Positions 8,040 through 15,929 are shown, numbered from the stretch's first letter. The stretch: 64,000 nucleotides of DNA from Vannielia litorea (GCF_019801175.1 NZ_JAHVJR010000003.1:247001-311000); one strand, 5' to 3'. Numbers and translations: made by a program. The notes: generated by a model from the sequence alone, not told the origin.

Positions 8040-9449
8040 TCAATGGCATAGCACCGAGACGACTGATTTCTGCATCTGCTCCGGCACACCGTTTGAAATT
8101 GGATCCGCCTTGTCATCCACATTCGCATAAAACACATGATGCTTCTCGAGAAACCCTATGAGAGGGCCATTCGACACCGCGAAGTTAATGTTTTGCGGCA
8201 GGCTCCCGGTTTGCTCCAGCACGAAAAGATCGTTAAAGCGCGACACCACCACGCCAACAACACGGCCATCCCTATTCAGGATCGGGCCGCCACTGTTTCC
8301 AGGCTGTACCGGCGCGGTAATCATCAGGCGTTTCGCCGAGTCGAGGGCACCGGGCAGCGCGCCGACATTGCCGCCCGTGACCGTAAGGCCTTGATCCAAA
8401 AGCCCTCTGTAGGGGAACCCGAGCGCAAAAATATCCTCTCCGAGCTTGGCGGATTCTTCACTGTCCAGCGGAAGAAAATACTGTGATCGTGAACTTGAAG
8501 ATAGCACCGCAAGATCCAGCGCCTTGTCGACGCCCACGATCTCGAGGGCCTCGCCACTCTCCAGTTGCAACGAACTGCAGCCGTCAACGACATGAGCGGC
8601 TGTCACTACATCCGTGTTGTTGACGAAAAACCCCGTTCCGCTGCCACGAGCTGTGGGTTTCGACGTGCTAGGAGGCCTCGACGAAGCTGTCTCAGGTACT
8701 TCCGGCTGTATTGGCGGAGGGGTAGAGGGGGGAGACAGCAAGCCAGACAACAAGCCATTACGTGGCAGTGCCAACTCGCTTTGTGACCCGTTTCTGAAGG
8801 TAGACGTAATTAGTTGCCCGCGTCTTGACTGCCAAGGTTCATACTGGACGAGAAGGCTTACAAAGAGGCCGGACCTGTACTCGGAGCGCAGGTAGGCGAC
8901 CTTACCGCCAGCAAGCTGCGAAGCCGTAATCATCCTGCGGGATTTGTAGCTTGAGTAGAGTTCGCGCGGACCGCGGTGATTGTTTATGAGCCATCTGTGC
9001 CGGTCCACCGCTTCCTGAGACACATCGGCCAAAGAGCGAACGAGCAAGTCCCCGCTTCGCGACCGCAACGTGGGATACTCCGTGCTCTGGTCGCTCGTCA
9101 GGTGTGAGAAAGGGACCGCGAAGGAGATGCCTGAAGCTGGCAGGTCAATCACGCCCCAATTCGAGCTGCGGAGTTCACCCTGAAAGTTCCGTACGATCGG
9201 GGCAACTCGGGATAGCGGGATACGGGTTGAGGTTGCTCTGGTCGCCGTCGCAAGTGCTTTTTGACTGCCCGCACCCCATACACCATCTATCAGGCCGACA
9301 TAGGTGCCCTCCATAACGAGGGCGGCCTGGAGAAATCTTTTCTCCTCGTATGTCAGCAAAGAGGCGTCGAATTCCTGCGCACACGCGGGGCGTAAACCAC
9401 CAGCGATTAGAAATGAAGCCAGCACCAAAGACCAAATCAATCTGCCCAT
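8040..9449 (-). CDS. Exported trypsin-like serine protease with peptidoglycan-binding-like N-terminus
   Basis: A 469-residue protein in four parts. Residues 1-25 are a signal peptide ending ACAQ. Residues about 36-72 (RFLQAALVMEGTYVGLIDG, then VWGAGSQKALATA) resemble a peptidoglycan-binding repeat. Residues about 95-235 are of unknown fold. After a Pro/Ser-rich linker (239-268), residues 269-440 form an S1C (HtrA-like) protease domain with the triad His286 (VVTAAHVVDG), Asp312 (ALDLAVL) and Ser386 (QPGNSGGPI). There is no PDZ domain. The gene and its flanks are clearly AT-richer than the neighbours, which suggests acquisition. It probably acts in the periplasm near the cell wall; substrates are unknown. 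The start is the ATG after an in-frame GTG. Confidence 0.85.
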   Translation of the reverse strand: MGRLIWSLVLASFLIAGGLRPACAQEFDASLLTYEEKRFLQAALVMEGTYVGLIDGVWGAGSQKALATATRATSTRIPLSRVAPIVRNFQGELRSSNWGVIDLPASGISFAVPFSHLTSDQSTEYPTLRSRSGDLLVRSLADVSQEAVDRHRWLINNHRGPRELYSSYKSRRMITASQLAGGKVAYLRSEYRSGLFVSLLVQYEPWQSRRGQLITSTFRNGSQSELALPRNGLLSGLLSPPSTPPPIQPEVPETASSRPPSTSKPTARGSGTGFFVNNTDVVTAAHVVDGCSSLQLESGEALEIVGVDKALDLAVLSSSSRSQYFLPLDSEESAKLGEDIFALGFPYRGLLDQGLTVTGGNVGALPGALDSAKRLMITAPVQPGNSGGPILNRDGRVVGVVVSRFNDLFVLEQTGSLPQNINFAVSNGPLIGFLEKHHVFYANVDDKADPISNGVPEQMQKSVVSVLCH

Positions 9450-9536
9450 TGGCACAGACTATCGGTCGACTGGTCCAGAACAAGAAAATACTGCGGCAGG
9501 AACGTGGTTTCGGATTCTTCTGTAAGAACTCCAAAA

Positions 9537-9992
9537 TCAGGTAATGCTCTCCAGCCGTTCCTTGGAGAGTTCGCCTGGCACGATGGTGATGGGGAACTCG
9601 AGGGAGCCGGCGTTTTTGGTGAGTTGGGTGACGAGCGGGCCGGGGCCTTTTTTGCCGGTGCCGGCGCCGAGGACGAGGACGCCGATCTCGGGGTCTTCGC
9701 GGCATTGGGCGAGGATCTCGTCGACCGGCTCGCCCTCGCGCACCACCAGCTCGGGGTCGACGCCCTGACGGTCGCGCATCCATTTGGCGAAGACCTCGAA
9801 ATGGGCCTCGATCCGCTCGCGGGCCTCGGCGCGCATCACGTCTCCCACGCCGATCCAGTGGTTGAACTCATCGGGCGGGATGATCGACAGAATCTCCACG
9901 CCGCCGCCGGTCTTGGCGGCGCGCATGGCCGCAAAACGCATGGCGTTCAGGCATTCGCGGCTGTCGTCGAGCACGACGAGGAACTTGCGCAT
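9537..9992 (-). CDS. Universal stress protein UspA family
   Basis: A 151-residue single-domain Usp protein. It begins MRKFLVVLDDSRECLNAMRFA, the alpha/beta start of the family, and ends with VLVLGAGTGKKGPGPLVTQLT, which carries the G-x2-G-x9-G-(S/T) type nucleotide-binding loop in slightly altered form. Usp proteins bind ATP or AMP and help cells survive stress. The start at 9992 is the ATG opening the first beta strand; the frame upstream is low-complexity Arg/Pro noise. It stands alone between the membrane protein AbrB and the AT-rich protease gene. Confidence 0.88.
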   Translation of the reverse strand: MRKFLVVLDDSRECLNAMRFAAMRAAKTGGGVEILSIIPPDEFNHWIGVGDVMRAEARERIEAHFEVFAKWMRDRQGVDPELVVREGEPVDEILAQCREDPEIGVLVLGAGTGKKGPGPLVTQLTKNAGSLEFPITIVPGELSKERLESIT

Positions 9993-10111
9993 CTGGGTGG
10001 CCCTCCTTGCGGGCGGATCATGGCCTCTGGGCCGGGGTCTGGCAATGGGGGCGTGACGGCCCCCGCGTGCCACCACTTGGGGGCAATCGGCGTGGGGTCA
10101 ACCGCGGGCGG

Positions 10112-11170
10112 TTATCGGCGGTCGGGCGGGGGCGGGGTGCGGCCGTGGCGGATGGCGAAGGCGGAGAGCAGCACCGCCAGCACGATCAGCCGGCTGACAT
10201 GGGCGGCGGCGACAAAGCTCGGGTCTGCCCCGGCGGCCGCGCCGACGATGATCATGGTTTCCAGCCCGCCGGGGGAGAAGGCGATGAGCACGTCGAGAAA
10301 CGGCAGGCCGGAGGCGCGGGCGGCGGCCAGCGCGAAGAGCGCGGCGAGGGCGGTGGAGCCGAGGACGGCAAGCACGGCGGCGGAGAAATCGCTGAGGATG
10401 GCGCGCAGGGAGATGCCCATGAAGCGCGAGCCGATCAAGCTGCCCATGATCACCAGCACCGTTTGCGCGACCCAAGGCGGCATGCCGCCTTCGGCCAGAC
10501 CTGAGAGGTGGGCGCCGGCCCCCACTGTCATCGCGCCGATGAGCAGGGGGGCGGGCACCTTCAGCTTGCCCAGAACCCAGCCCAGAAGGACGGCCGCCAC
10601 GATTTGTGGTGCGATCAGCAGCCAGCTGGTGATCAGCGGCGCTGAGGGCAGGCCCGGCCCGATCGGCACCCCGGCCAGCGTGGCGGCGAGCGGCACGGTG
10701 AGGGTGAGGATCAGCACGCGGAAGGAGGCCATCAGCACCGGGCGGACCAGCGGCAGGCCGAGGCTTTCGGTCAGCGCCACCACCATCGACAGGTGCCCCG
10801 GAGCGGCGGCCAGAAAGGCCTCTGGCCGCGAAAACCCGAAACCACGGCAGAGCAACTCGCGGATGATGTAGGGCGTGACGAGGGTGAGTGCGGCGAGCAG
10901 GGCGAAGGCCACGGGCCATTTGGCGACGGCATCGAGGCTGGCGGGCGTGACCAGCCCGCCGACGGAGAGGCCGATCAGCACGAAGCAGGTATCACGCAGG
11001 CGGTTGTGGATGCTCACCGACACCCCGGCAAAACTGGCGCAGGCCACGGCGAGGGCGGGGCCGGCGAGAAAGGCCAGCGGCATGGAAAGCGCCCAGGCCA
11101 ACAGCGCACCGACGGCGCCGATGGCGAGGGTTTGCGCCGAGAGGCGCAGGGAGGCGAGGCCGGGTGTCAC
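10112..11170 (-). CDS. AbrB family transporter (putative ammonia monooxygenase-type membrane protein)
   Basis: A 352-residue polytopic membrane protein with about ten hydrophobic segments and two related halves. It carries FLAAAPGHLSMVVALTES in the first half and LIAFSPGGLETMIIVGAAAG in the second, the paired PGG/PGH motifs of the AbrB/DUF1111-like transporters often mislabelled ammonia monooxygenase. Substrate unknown. No ATG fits: the frame has GTG at 11170 just before the first membrane helix, which I chose; earlier in-frame sequence has no plausible start. It follows the aminotransferase gene by 83 bp and may be co-transcribed with it. Confidence 0.8.
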   Translation of the reverse strand: MTPGLASLRLSAQTLAIGAVGALLAWALSMPLAFLAGPALAVACASFAGVSVSIHNRLRDTCFVLIGLSVGGLVTPASLDAVAKWPVAFALLAALTLVTPYIIRELLCRGFGFSRPEAFLAAAPGHLSMVVALTESLGLPLVRPVLMASFRVLILTLTVPLAATLAGVPIGPGLPSAPLITSWLLIAPQIVAAVLLGWVLGKLKVPAPLLIGAMTVGAGAHLSGLAEGGMPPWVAQTVLVIMGSLIGSRFMGISLRAILSDFSAAVLAVLGSTALAALFALAAARASGLPFLDVLIAFSPGGLETMIIVGAAAGADPSFVAAAHVSRLIVLAVLLSAFAIRHGRTPPPPDRR

Positions 11171-11253
11171 GGGCGCGGGAAAGGCTGCATGGAGGGAGAT
11201 CCTTCTGCGCCGATCATGGCGCAGAGGGGCGGGGGCTTCAATGGTGCGTGCCG

Positions 11254-12114
11254 TCAGCCGGAGTGGGCCCAATCCCAGTACAGCTCGCGGGTGCGACGGG
11301 TAACGGGGCCGTGCTGGTAGTGGGTGCCGTCGAACTCGGTGACGGGCGTGACCTTCATCAGGTTGCCGGAGAGAAATACTTCGTCCGCCGCGCGGAAATC
11401 GTCGAAGGTGAGCACGGTCTCGTGCACCTTCACCCCATCGGCCCGCAGGTTGGCGATGTGCCGCGCGCGGGTGATGCCGGACAGGAAGGTGCCGTTGGCG
11501 ATGGGGGTGAAGACCTCGCCGTCCTTCACCATGAAGGCGTTTGCGGTGGCGCTTTCGGCCACGTTGCCCATGGCGTCGGCGACGAGGGTGTTGTCGTAGC
11601 CCTTGGCCTTGGCCTCGGCCAGCATCCGGGCGTTGTTGGGGTAGAGGCAGCCCGCCTTGGCGTTGCAGACCGAGCTCTCGATCACCGGGCGGCGGAACTG
11701 GGTGGTGGTGAGCCGGACGGTGGCCTCGGGGGCGGCCATGGGGATCTCTTCGAGGCAGAGGGCAAAGCCGCCATCGGCCTCGGCAGGGAGGATGCCCATG
11801 TGGCCGCTCTCGATGCCCCAATACATCGGGCGGATGTAGACGGCGGCATCTTTCGGGTAGAGCCGAAGCCCCTCCCAGGCGATCTCCAGCATCTCGGCGG
11901 TGGAGACGGTGGGGCGGATCATCAGTGCCTCGGCGGAGCGGTTCACCCGCGCGAGGTGGGCCTCGAGATCGGGGGCGACGCCATCGACGTAGCGGGCGCC
12001 GTCGAACACCGTGGTGCCGAGCCATGAGCCGTGATCGGCGGCGCGCATGATCATCACGTCGCCTTCGTGCCAAGTGCCTTCAAAATATGTGCGGATGTTC
12101 TTTCCGGTTGCCAT
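11254..12114 (-). CDS. ilvE: Branched-chain amino-acid aminotransferase (class IV)
   Basis: A 286-residue fold-type IV PLP enzyme. The catalytic lysine is Lys153 in ESSVCNAKAGCLYPN, and the conserved PLP-holding region GNVAESATANAFMVKDGEV (about 183-201) follows. Such enzymes transfer the amino group between glutamate and the 2-oxo acids of Leu, Ile and Val; some relatives act on other substrates (D-alanine, aminodeoxychorismate), so specificity is inferred from overall resemblance. A GGGAGG ribosome-binding site precedes the ATG. ilvD lies elsewhere in the window at 38660-40423. Confidence 0.85.
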   Translation of the reverse strand: MATGKNIRTYFEGTWHEGDVMIMRAADHGSWLGTTVFDGARYVDGVAPDLEAHLARVNRSAEALMIRPTVSTAEMLEIAWEGLRLYPKDAAVYIRPMYWGIESGHMGILPAEADGGFALCLEEIPMAAPEATVRLTTTQFRRPVIESSVCNAKAGCLYPNNARMLAEAKAKGYDNTLVADAMGNVAESATANAFMVKDGEVFTPIANGTFLSGITRARHIANLRADGVKVHETVLTFDDFRAADEVFLSGNLMKVTPVTEFDGTHYQHGPVTRRTRELYWDWAHSG

Positions 12115-12178
12115 GCGCGGGCCTCCCTCTTGCGGCGCGACCCTAGGGGGGCGAGGCGGGGAGGTCCAGAGGGGAAGC

Positions 12179-12203
12179 CCCCCGGCCTGGGGAAGGCCGG
12201 GGG
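12179..12203. repeat. Inverted repeat in the ilvE leader
   Basis: The arms CCCCCGGCCT (12179-12188) and AGGCCGGGGG (12194-12203) are perfectly complementary over 10 bp with a five-base loop. On the minus strand it would lie in the 5' untranslated region of ilvE, about 65 bases before the start. No T-tract follows it and no leader peptide rich in branched-chain residues is visible, so attenuation is only a possibility. Confidence 0.4.
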
Positions 12204-12433
12204 TGAGCGCGGGCTCCGGGGGACAGGAGATGGTCGCTCAGCGGGGCGGGGTGGGGACCGGCCGCGCCGCGATGAGGTCAACCTAGGGGCGTTTGGAGTC
12301 CTTCCGGTGACGGTTTTGTAACGGCTGGGTGAAGGTTGGCGGGGGATGTTCCGGCGGTTCGTCGGCGGGCGGACGGGGCGTTAAGGGGTTGGGTTTTCGG
12401 GGGGATTGGGGGGATATGCGGAGGGGGCACAAG

Positions 12434-12453
12434 TGATGCACAACTGATGCACA
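12434..12453. repeat. Direct repeat TGATGCACA, 11-bp period
   Basis: Two identical 9-bp copies (12434-12442 and 12445-12453) start 11 bp apart, about one helical turn, which is a geometry expected of tandem protein-binding half-sites. They lie at the composition boundary of the island, downstream of the TIR gene and upstream of ilvE. Confidence 0.35.
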
Positions 12454-12575
12454 TTCCATACATACGCGATTTTTGCACAGAAGAGGGGTGTGGGGTGGTT
12501 AATGGTGCGGGACGGTGGGGTGGCTCGGGAAGAATACTGCATGCAGATAGCTTGCTCAGGCAGACCCGATGAGGC

Positions 12576-13301
12576 TCAGGTTGCGACGAGTTCGGCAATC
12601 TTGTCGGCAACATCTTTCATGGATTCCTCGGCAGTGCTCAAACCAGCACGAGAGGCGAGGAGTAAACTGACTTTCTCAAGTTCCTCGTAGGTGGTGCCAT
12701 GAACGACTGGCACCAGGCGCTCGCGCCGCAGAAGTGCCGAAAGTTCTTTGTCGGCAACGCCTTCTGACGGAAGCCGTTTCAGCATTGCTTGCGTAACCAA
12801 GACGATGCCAACGCGCGAGTTGACCAGACCCTTGTCAATTGCACGCATCATCGGAACCCCTAGACCGAGGTCCTTTTCACTGAACCACACACGGACACCT
12901 CGTGCCTCCAATAGGTCATGCAGTTCTTTTGCTGGACCTTGCCGGTCATCCCACGCGTGACACAGGAAGACATCGCGGAGGTCTGGTTCCACAACGGCAA
13001 GCGACTCAACATTTTCCCTTACAGGTGTCAGTGCGGCAACCTGTTCAGGTGTGTACCACACGGTGGAGGAGGTTCTCGACCAGCGCGGTTTCTTAGTGCG
13101 GGCGCTAGACCCTCCGCCACTCGATGTTATGCGGCTTCCTGAGGAAGGGTACGACGGACGGGAGGCAAGATTGTAGGTGCTGTTGCCTCCGCCAGATCCC
13201 CAATTTCCACGAGAGCGACCGTAATGTCTTCCACATGCTGGACAGTTGGCGGCGGCTGCCGCTGACCTGTGGCCCCTAACAGGTGCGGTACATCTAGCCA
13301 T
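12576..13301 (-). CDS. TIR-domain protein with N-terminal zinc-ribbon-like segment (predicted NADase effector)
   Basis: A 241-residue soluble protein. Residues 4-26 hold Cys4, His11, Cys20, Cys23 and His26 (C-x6-H-x8-C-x2-C), a likely small zinc site. Residues 30-80 are a flexible Gly/Ser/Arg linker. Residues 109-240 are a TIR domain: DVFLCHAWDD (110-119) is box 1, GVRVWFSEKDLGLGVPM (135-151) the central loop, NSRVGIVLVTQAMLKR (161-176) the next strand, and Glu186 in ADKELSALL is the best candidate for the catalytic glutamate. Bacterial TIR domains often degrade or cyclise NAD+ in anti-phage systems; NADase activity here is inferred. It lies 48 bp behind the repeat-protein gene and both face an XRE-ImmA pair. 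Confidence 0.85.
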   Translation of the reverse strand: MARCTAPVRGHRSAAAAANCPACGRHYGRSRGNWGSGGGNSTYNLASRPSYPSSGSRITSSGGGSSARTKKPRWSRTSSTVWYTPEQVAALTPVRENVESLAVVEPDLRDVFLCHAWDDRQGPAKELHDLLEARGVRVWFSEKDLGLGVPMMRAIDKGLVNSRVGIVLVTQAMLKRLPSEGVADKELSALLRRERLVPVVHGTTYEELEKVSLLLASRAGLSTAEESMKDVADKIAELVAT

Positions 13302-13349
13302 TTTTGTGTCTCCTTGTTTCAGTGGAAGGTGTTCATCAAAGTGGTGCGC

Positions 13350-13619
13350 CTACCGCTTGCGGTCAGGTCGCTGGGCCAAAGCGGATCCTGCTGCCGATTT
13401 TGCAGCTTTTGATGCACTTGAGCTCCGGAGGGTCTTTGATGCAGCGGTGGCTGCCTTTTTGCTCGTGACCTCATTCGGCGCGCTCTTGGTGCGAACCTGC
13501 GTCAACGCCGAGCCGGCCGCGCTCTTGGCAGCTTTGCTAGCTGTCGGGCTTCGCAGGACCCGAGATGCCGCTGTCGCGGCACGTTTCCCAGTCACTTCAG
13601 TATTTCGTCTCGTACCCAT
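13350..13619 (-). CDS. Small basic repeat protein (89 aa), partner of the TIR protein
   Basis: Not a family I can name. The protein consists almost entirely of two tandem copies of a 30-residue unit (residues about 12-41 and 53-82), identical at 24 of 30 positions, with the core ASKAAKSAAGSAL in both. It is rich in Ala, Lys, Ser and Arg, has no acidic residues beyond the N-terminal part and linker, and no hydrophobic span, so it should be cytoplasmic and could bind nucleic acid or an acidic partner. It precedes the TIR gene on the same strand and is probably the first gene of that transcript. From memory, similar short AGSAL-type proteins occur near TIR genes elsewhere; this is unverified. 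Confidence 0.7.
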   Translation of the reverse strand: MGTRRNTEVTGKRAATAASRVLRSPTASKAAKSAAGSALTQVRTKSAPNEVTSKKAATAASKTLRSSSASKAAKSAAGSALAQRPDRKR

Positions 13620-13829
13620 CTTTGAGTTCTTTCTGCTGTTGCCCTGAGCATTTGGGCGTTCACACGTGCATGAATGGACTGAAACCTGGCGTCAGGGTTG
13701 ACGCACCAGCATACAGATGATTCACTGTCTTACAGGAGAGACGTACCGACTTAGAAACGATAACTGTCTCACATGTAGGACAGATAGCCCACGTTAACCT
13801 TGGAGTCAACGTGGCTCTTGGGAGAAAGC
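13620..13829. promoter_or_regulatory. Divergent promoter region of the TIR island with operator-like palindromes
   Basis: This 210-bp gap separates the leftward TIR operon from the rightward XRE-ImmA operon. It contains three inverted repeats: CTGT-3-ACAG at 13725-13735; CTGTC-10-GACAG at 13764-13783 with ACATGT at its centre (16 of 20 positions symmetrical); and CCACGTT-12-AACGTGG at 13789-13814, just before the XRE ribosome-binding site. The first two share the half-site CTGTCT. A TTGACG hexamer at 13698-13703 could be a -35 box. These are the expected positions for autorepression by the XRE protein. Confidence 0.55.
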
Positions 13830-14165
13830 ATGAGTCTTCAGATTCAGGAACTCGGTGCGCGTGTCGTGAAGCACCGTGGAGTTAACGGCGTTAGAGCGGC
13901 GGCAGCGGAAATCGGAGTAAGTCCAGCCACACTGTCGAGGGTAGAAAACGGCCATGTTCCAGACTTGGCAACCTTCGCCAAAATCTGTGAATGGCTAGGC
14001 GAGGACCCTGCCGTATTCTTAGGTCTGGAGGCAAGCGGCGCAGTGCGACCTCCTCCGACGGTGCACATGCGCAAAAAAAACACGACGTCAGTTGATACGG
14101 CTACCGCGCTTGGCGCCATGATCGTTGCAGTGCAGAATGCAATAATAGCTCGGGAAGAACTCTAG
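13830..14165 (+). CDS. XRE family transcriptional regulator
   Basis: A 111-residue DNA-binding protein. The helix-turn-helix spans about residues 17-66, with VSPATLSRVENGHVPDL forming the recognition part. The C-terminal 45 residues are low in known motifs. The ATG is preceded by GGGAG at good spacing; an in-frame TTG ten codons earlier falls within the operator palindrome and is less likely. The stop is four bases before the metalloprotease gene. XRE-ImmA pairs usually work as a switch in which the protease inactivates the repressor; here the target is presumably the divergent TIR operon. Confidence 0.88.
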   Translation: MSLQIQELGARVVKHRGVNGVRAAAAEIGVSPATLSRVENGHVPDLATFAKICEWLGEDPAVFLGLEASGAVRPPPTVHMRKKNTTSVDTATALGAMIVAVQNAIIAREEL

Positions 14166-14169
14166 ATAG

Positions 14170-14730
14170 ATGCGCAGGGGCTTCAAAGCTCACGCCGAGC
14201 GATTGTCGATGGAAACACGGGGCCGTCTAGGTATTCCTAGTGACGGTGCTATCGACCCCATCACCCTAGTAGAGTCTAAGGGGTGTTTGGTTTGGACACC
14301 CCAAGATGTACCTGAACTTGACATATGCCATATTCGCCAACTGACGATTTCCGATCCTGACAGTTGGGATGCTGTTACAATCAAAGAAGGCAATTGCACA
14401 GTCATCGTCATTAACAATACGCGCCCTGCCGCAAGACAGTCCAACACGATAATGCATGAATGGGCACACCTTGAGCTAAAGCACAAGCCGAGCCGCGTTG
14501 ACCAGTTTGAGAACGGACTTCTTCTGCTCAGCGATTACCCGAAAGAGTTCGAAGATGAGGCTGATTGGCTATCCGGCGCCATGCTAGCTCCTCGCGAAGG
14601 TCTGTTGAGTCTTCGAAGACGAGGAATGGATGACGCCCAGATCGCGGAGACCTTCAGAATTAGTAGCCAACTTGCGACATGGCGAATACGGATGACGGGG
14701 ATAGATCGCCAGTTCAGCCGTCGATATTGA
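14170..14730 (+). CDS. ImmA/IrrE family zinc metallopeptidase
   Basis: A 186-residue protein with the catalytic motif HEWAH (96-100) in NTIMHEWAHLELKHKP, and a downstream EFEDEADWLSGAMLAP block (126-141) in which Glu130 is the likely third zinc ligand. This is the ImmA/IrrE domain, known to cleave XRE-type repressors (ImmA on ImmR, IrrE/PprI on DdrO). The C-terminal part (from about 150) contains a DAQIAETFRISSQLATWRI helical segment common in the family. It directly follows the XRE gene and is AT-richer than the surrounding chromosome. No membrane span, so cytoplasmic. Confidence 0.88.
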   Translation: MRRGFKAHAERLSMETRGRLGIPSDGAIDPITLVESKGCLVWTPQDVPELDICHIRQLTISDPDSWDAVTIKEGNCTVIVINNTRPAARQSNTIMHEWAHLELKHKPSRVDQFENGLLLLSDYPKEFEDEADWLSGAMLAPREGLLSLRRRGMDDAQIAETFRISSQLATWRIRMTGIDRQFSRRY

Positions 14731-14837
14731 AGCTGTCCAAACCCTAGGACGAGGACTGCGCTAGCTTCCAGAGCCCTTCAAGTAACTGCTTAAACCTGCG
14801 GTTCTGCGTGAGTGGCACATGATCAGAATTTGCGAGC

Positions 14838-15857
14838 TCAACTCCGCACCAGCCCCACAATCTCATAGGTCCGCTCCAGCACCGGCGCGGCGATCTCCCG
14901 CGCGCGGTCGCGGCCTACGCCCAGCAGCCGGTCGATCTCTGCCGGGTCGGCCATCAGGCGGCGCATTTCGTCGCTGATCGGCGCCAGTTTCTCCACGGCC
15001 AGATCGGCGAGGGCGGGTTTGAACTGGCCCCAGCCTGCGCCGGCGTATTCGGCGATCACGGACTCCTGGGTGCCGCCTGACAAGGAGGCGTAGATGTCGA
15101 CGAGGTTCTTGGCTTCGGGGCGGTCCTTCAGGCCGTCGGGGCTCTCAGGCAGGGGGGCCGGGTCGGTGCGGGCCTTTTTGAACTTCTTGGCGATGGTGTC
15201 GGCGTCGTCGAGCATGTTGATGCGCTCCATGTCGCTCTCGCCGGACTTGGACATCTTCTTGGAGCCGTCACGCAGGTTCATCACCCGCATGCCGGGGCCT
15301 TCGATCACCGGTTCGGTCATCGGGAAGAAATCCACCTTGTAGTCGTGATTGAACTTGGCGGCGATGTCGCGGGTCAGCTCGACATGCTGCTTCTGGTCCT
15401 CGCCCACCGGGACGTGGGTGGCGTGGTAGAGCAGGATGTCGGCGGCCATCAGCGAGGGATAGGCGTAGAGGCCGAGGGAGACCTTCTCGGCGTTGCTCCC
15501 GGCCTTCTCCTTGAACTGGGTCATCCGGTTCATCCAGCCGACGCGGGCGACGCAGTTGAAGATCCAGGCCAGCTCGGCGTGCTCGGGCACCTGGCTCTGG
15601 TTGAAGAGGATGGAGCGCGACGGGTCGATGCCGCTCGCGAGCATGCCGGCGGCGACCTCATGGGTCGCGGTGCGCAGCTCGGCCGGGTCCTGCCAGACGG
15701 TGATGGCGTGCAGATCGACGACGCAGTAGATGCTCTCGGTCCCCTCCTCCTGCATCGCGACCCAGCGCTTGATGGCGCCGAGGTAGTTGCCAAGCGTCAG
15801 CCCGCCGGAGGGCTTGATGCCGGAGAAGACGCGGGGGGTGAAGGTGGTGTCGGCCAT
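14838..15857 (-). CDS. trpS: Tryptophanyl-tRNA synthetase
   Basis: A 339-residue class I aminoacyl-tRNA synthetase that charges tRNA-Trp. It has [19 protein letters not shown] (11-29), where TLGN is the HIGH-type motif, [16 protein letters not shown] (151-166) and the KMSKS loop (201-205). Length and domain order are normal. It is the first recognisably housekeeping gene to the right of the TIR island and is convergent with the ImmA gene. Confidence 0.97.
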   Translation of the reverse strand: MADTTFTPRVFSGIKPSGGLTLGNYLGAIKRWVAMQEEGTESIYCVVDLHAITVWQDPAELRTATHEVAAGMLASGIDPSRSILFNQSQVPEHAELAWIFNCVARVGWMNRMTQFKEKAGSNAEKVSLGLYAYPSLMAADILLYHATHVPVGEDQKQHVELTRDIAAKFNHDYKVDFFPMTEPVIEGPGMRVMNLRDGSKKMSKSGESDMERINMLDDADTIAKKFKKARTDPAPLPESPDGLKDRPEAKNLVDIYASLSGGTQESVIAEYAGAGWGQFKPALADLAVEKLAPISDEMRRLMADPAEIDRLLGVGRDRAREIAAPVLERTYEIVGLVRS

Positions 15858-15929
15858 TGCGTGCCTCGTCTGGTCAATCCTGTCCTGCTCGCTTACCCAC
15901 GGGGGCGGAAAGATTCAACACACAGAGCA

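Larger units (their letters stand above)
12115..12575. other. 461-bp intergenic region between ilvE and the TIR island
   Basis: No convincing gene on either strand. The ilvE-proximal part is very G-rich on the plus strand and includes a 10-bp hairpin (12179-12203) that falls in the ilvE leader. The island-proximal part (from about 12420) changes to AT-richer sequence and carries a 9-bp direct repeat, TGATGCACA, at 12434-12442 and 12445-12453. The change of composition near 12420 probably marks the left end of the accessory island. Confidence 0.6.

Noticed and set aside
7834..8049. Possible small gene downstream of the AT-rich protease
   Set aside because: It overlaps the protease 3' end in another frame, has no ribosome-binding site, and has no recognisable content.
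12278..12613. Possible 111-residue gene between the TIR gene and ilvE
   Set aside because: Pro/Ser-rich translation with no start signal, crossing the end of the TIR gene in another frame.
12420..14837. TIR island as part of a prophage or integrative element
   Set aside because: No integrase, transposase, tRNA attachment site or flanking repeat was found; only the base composition suggests acquisition.
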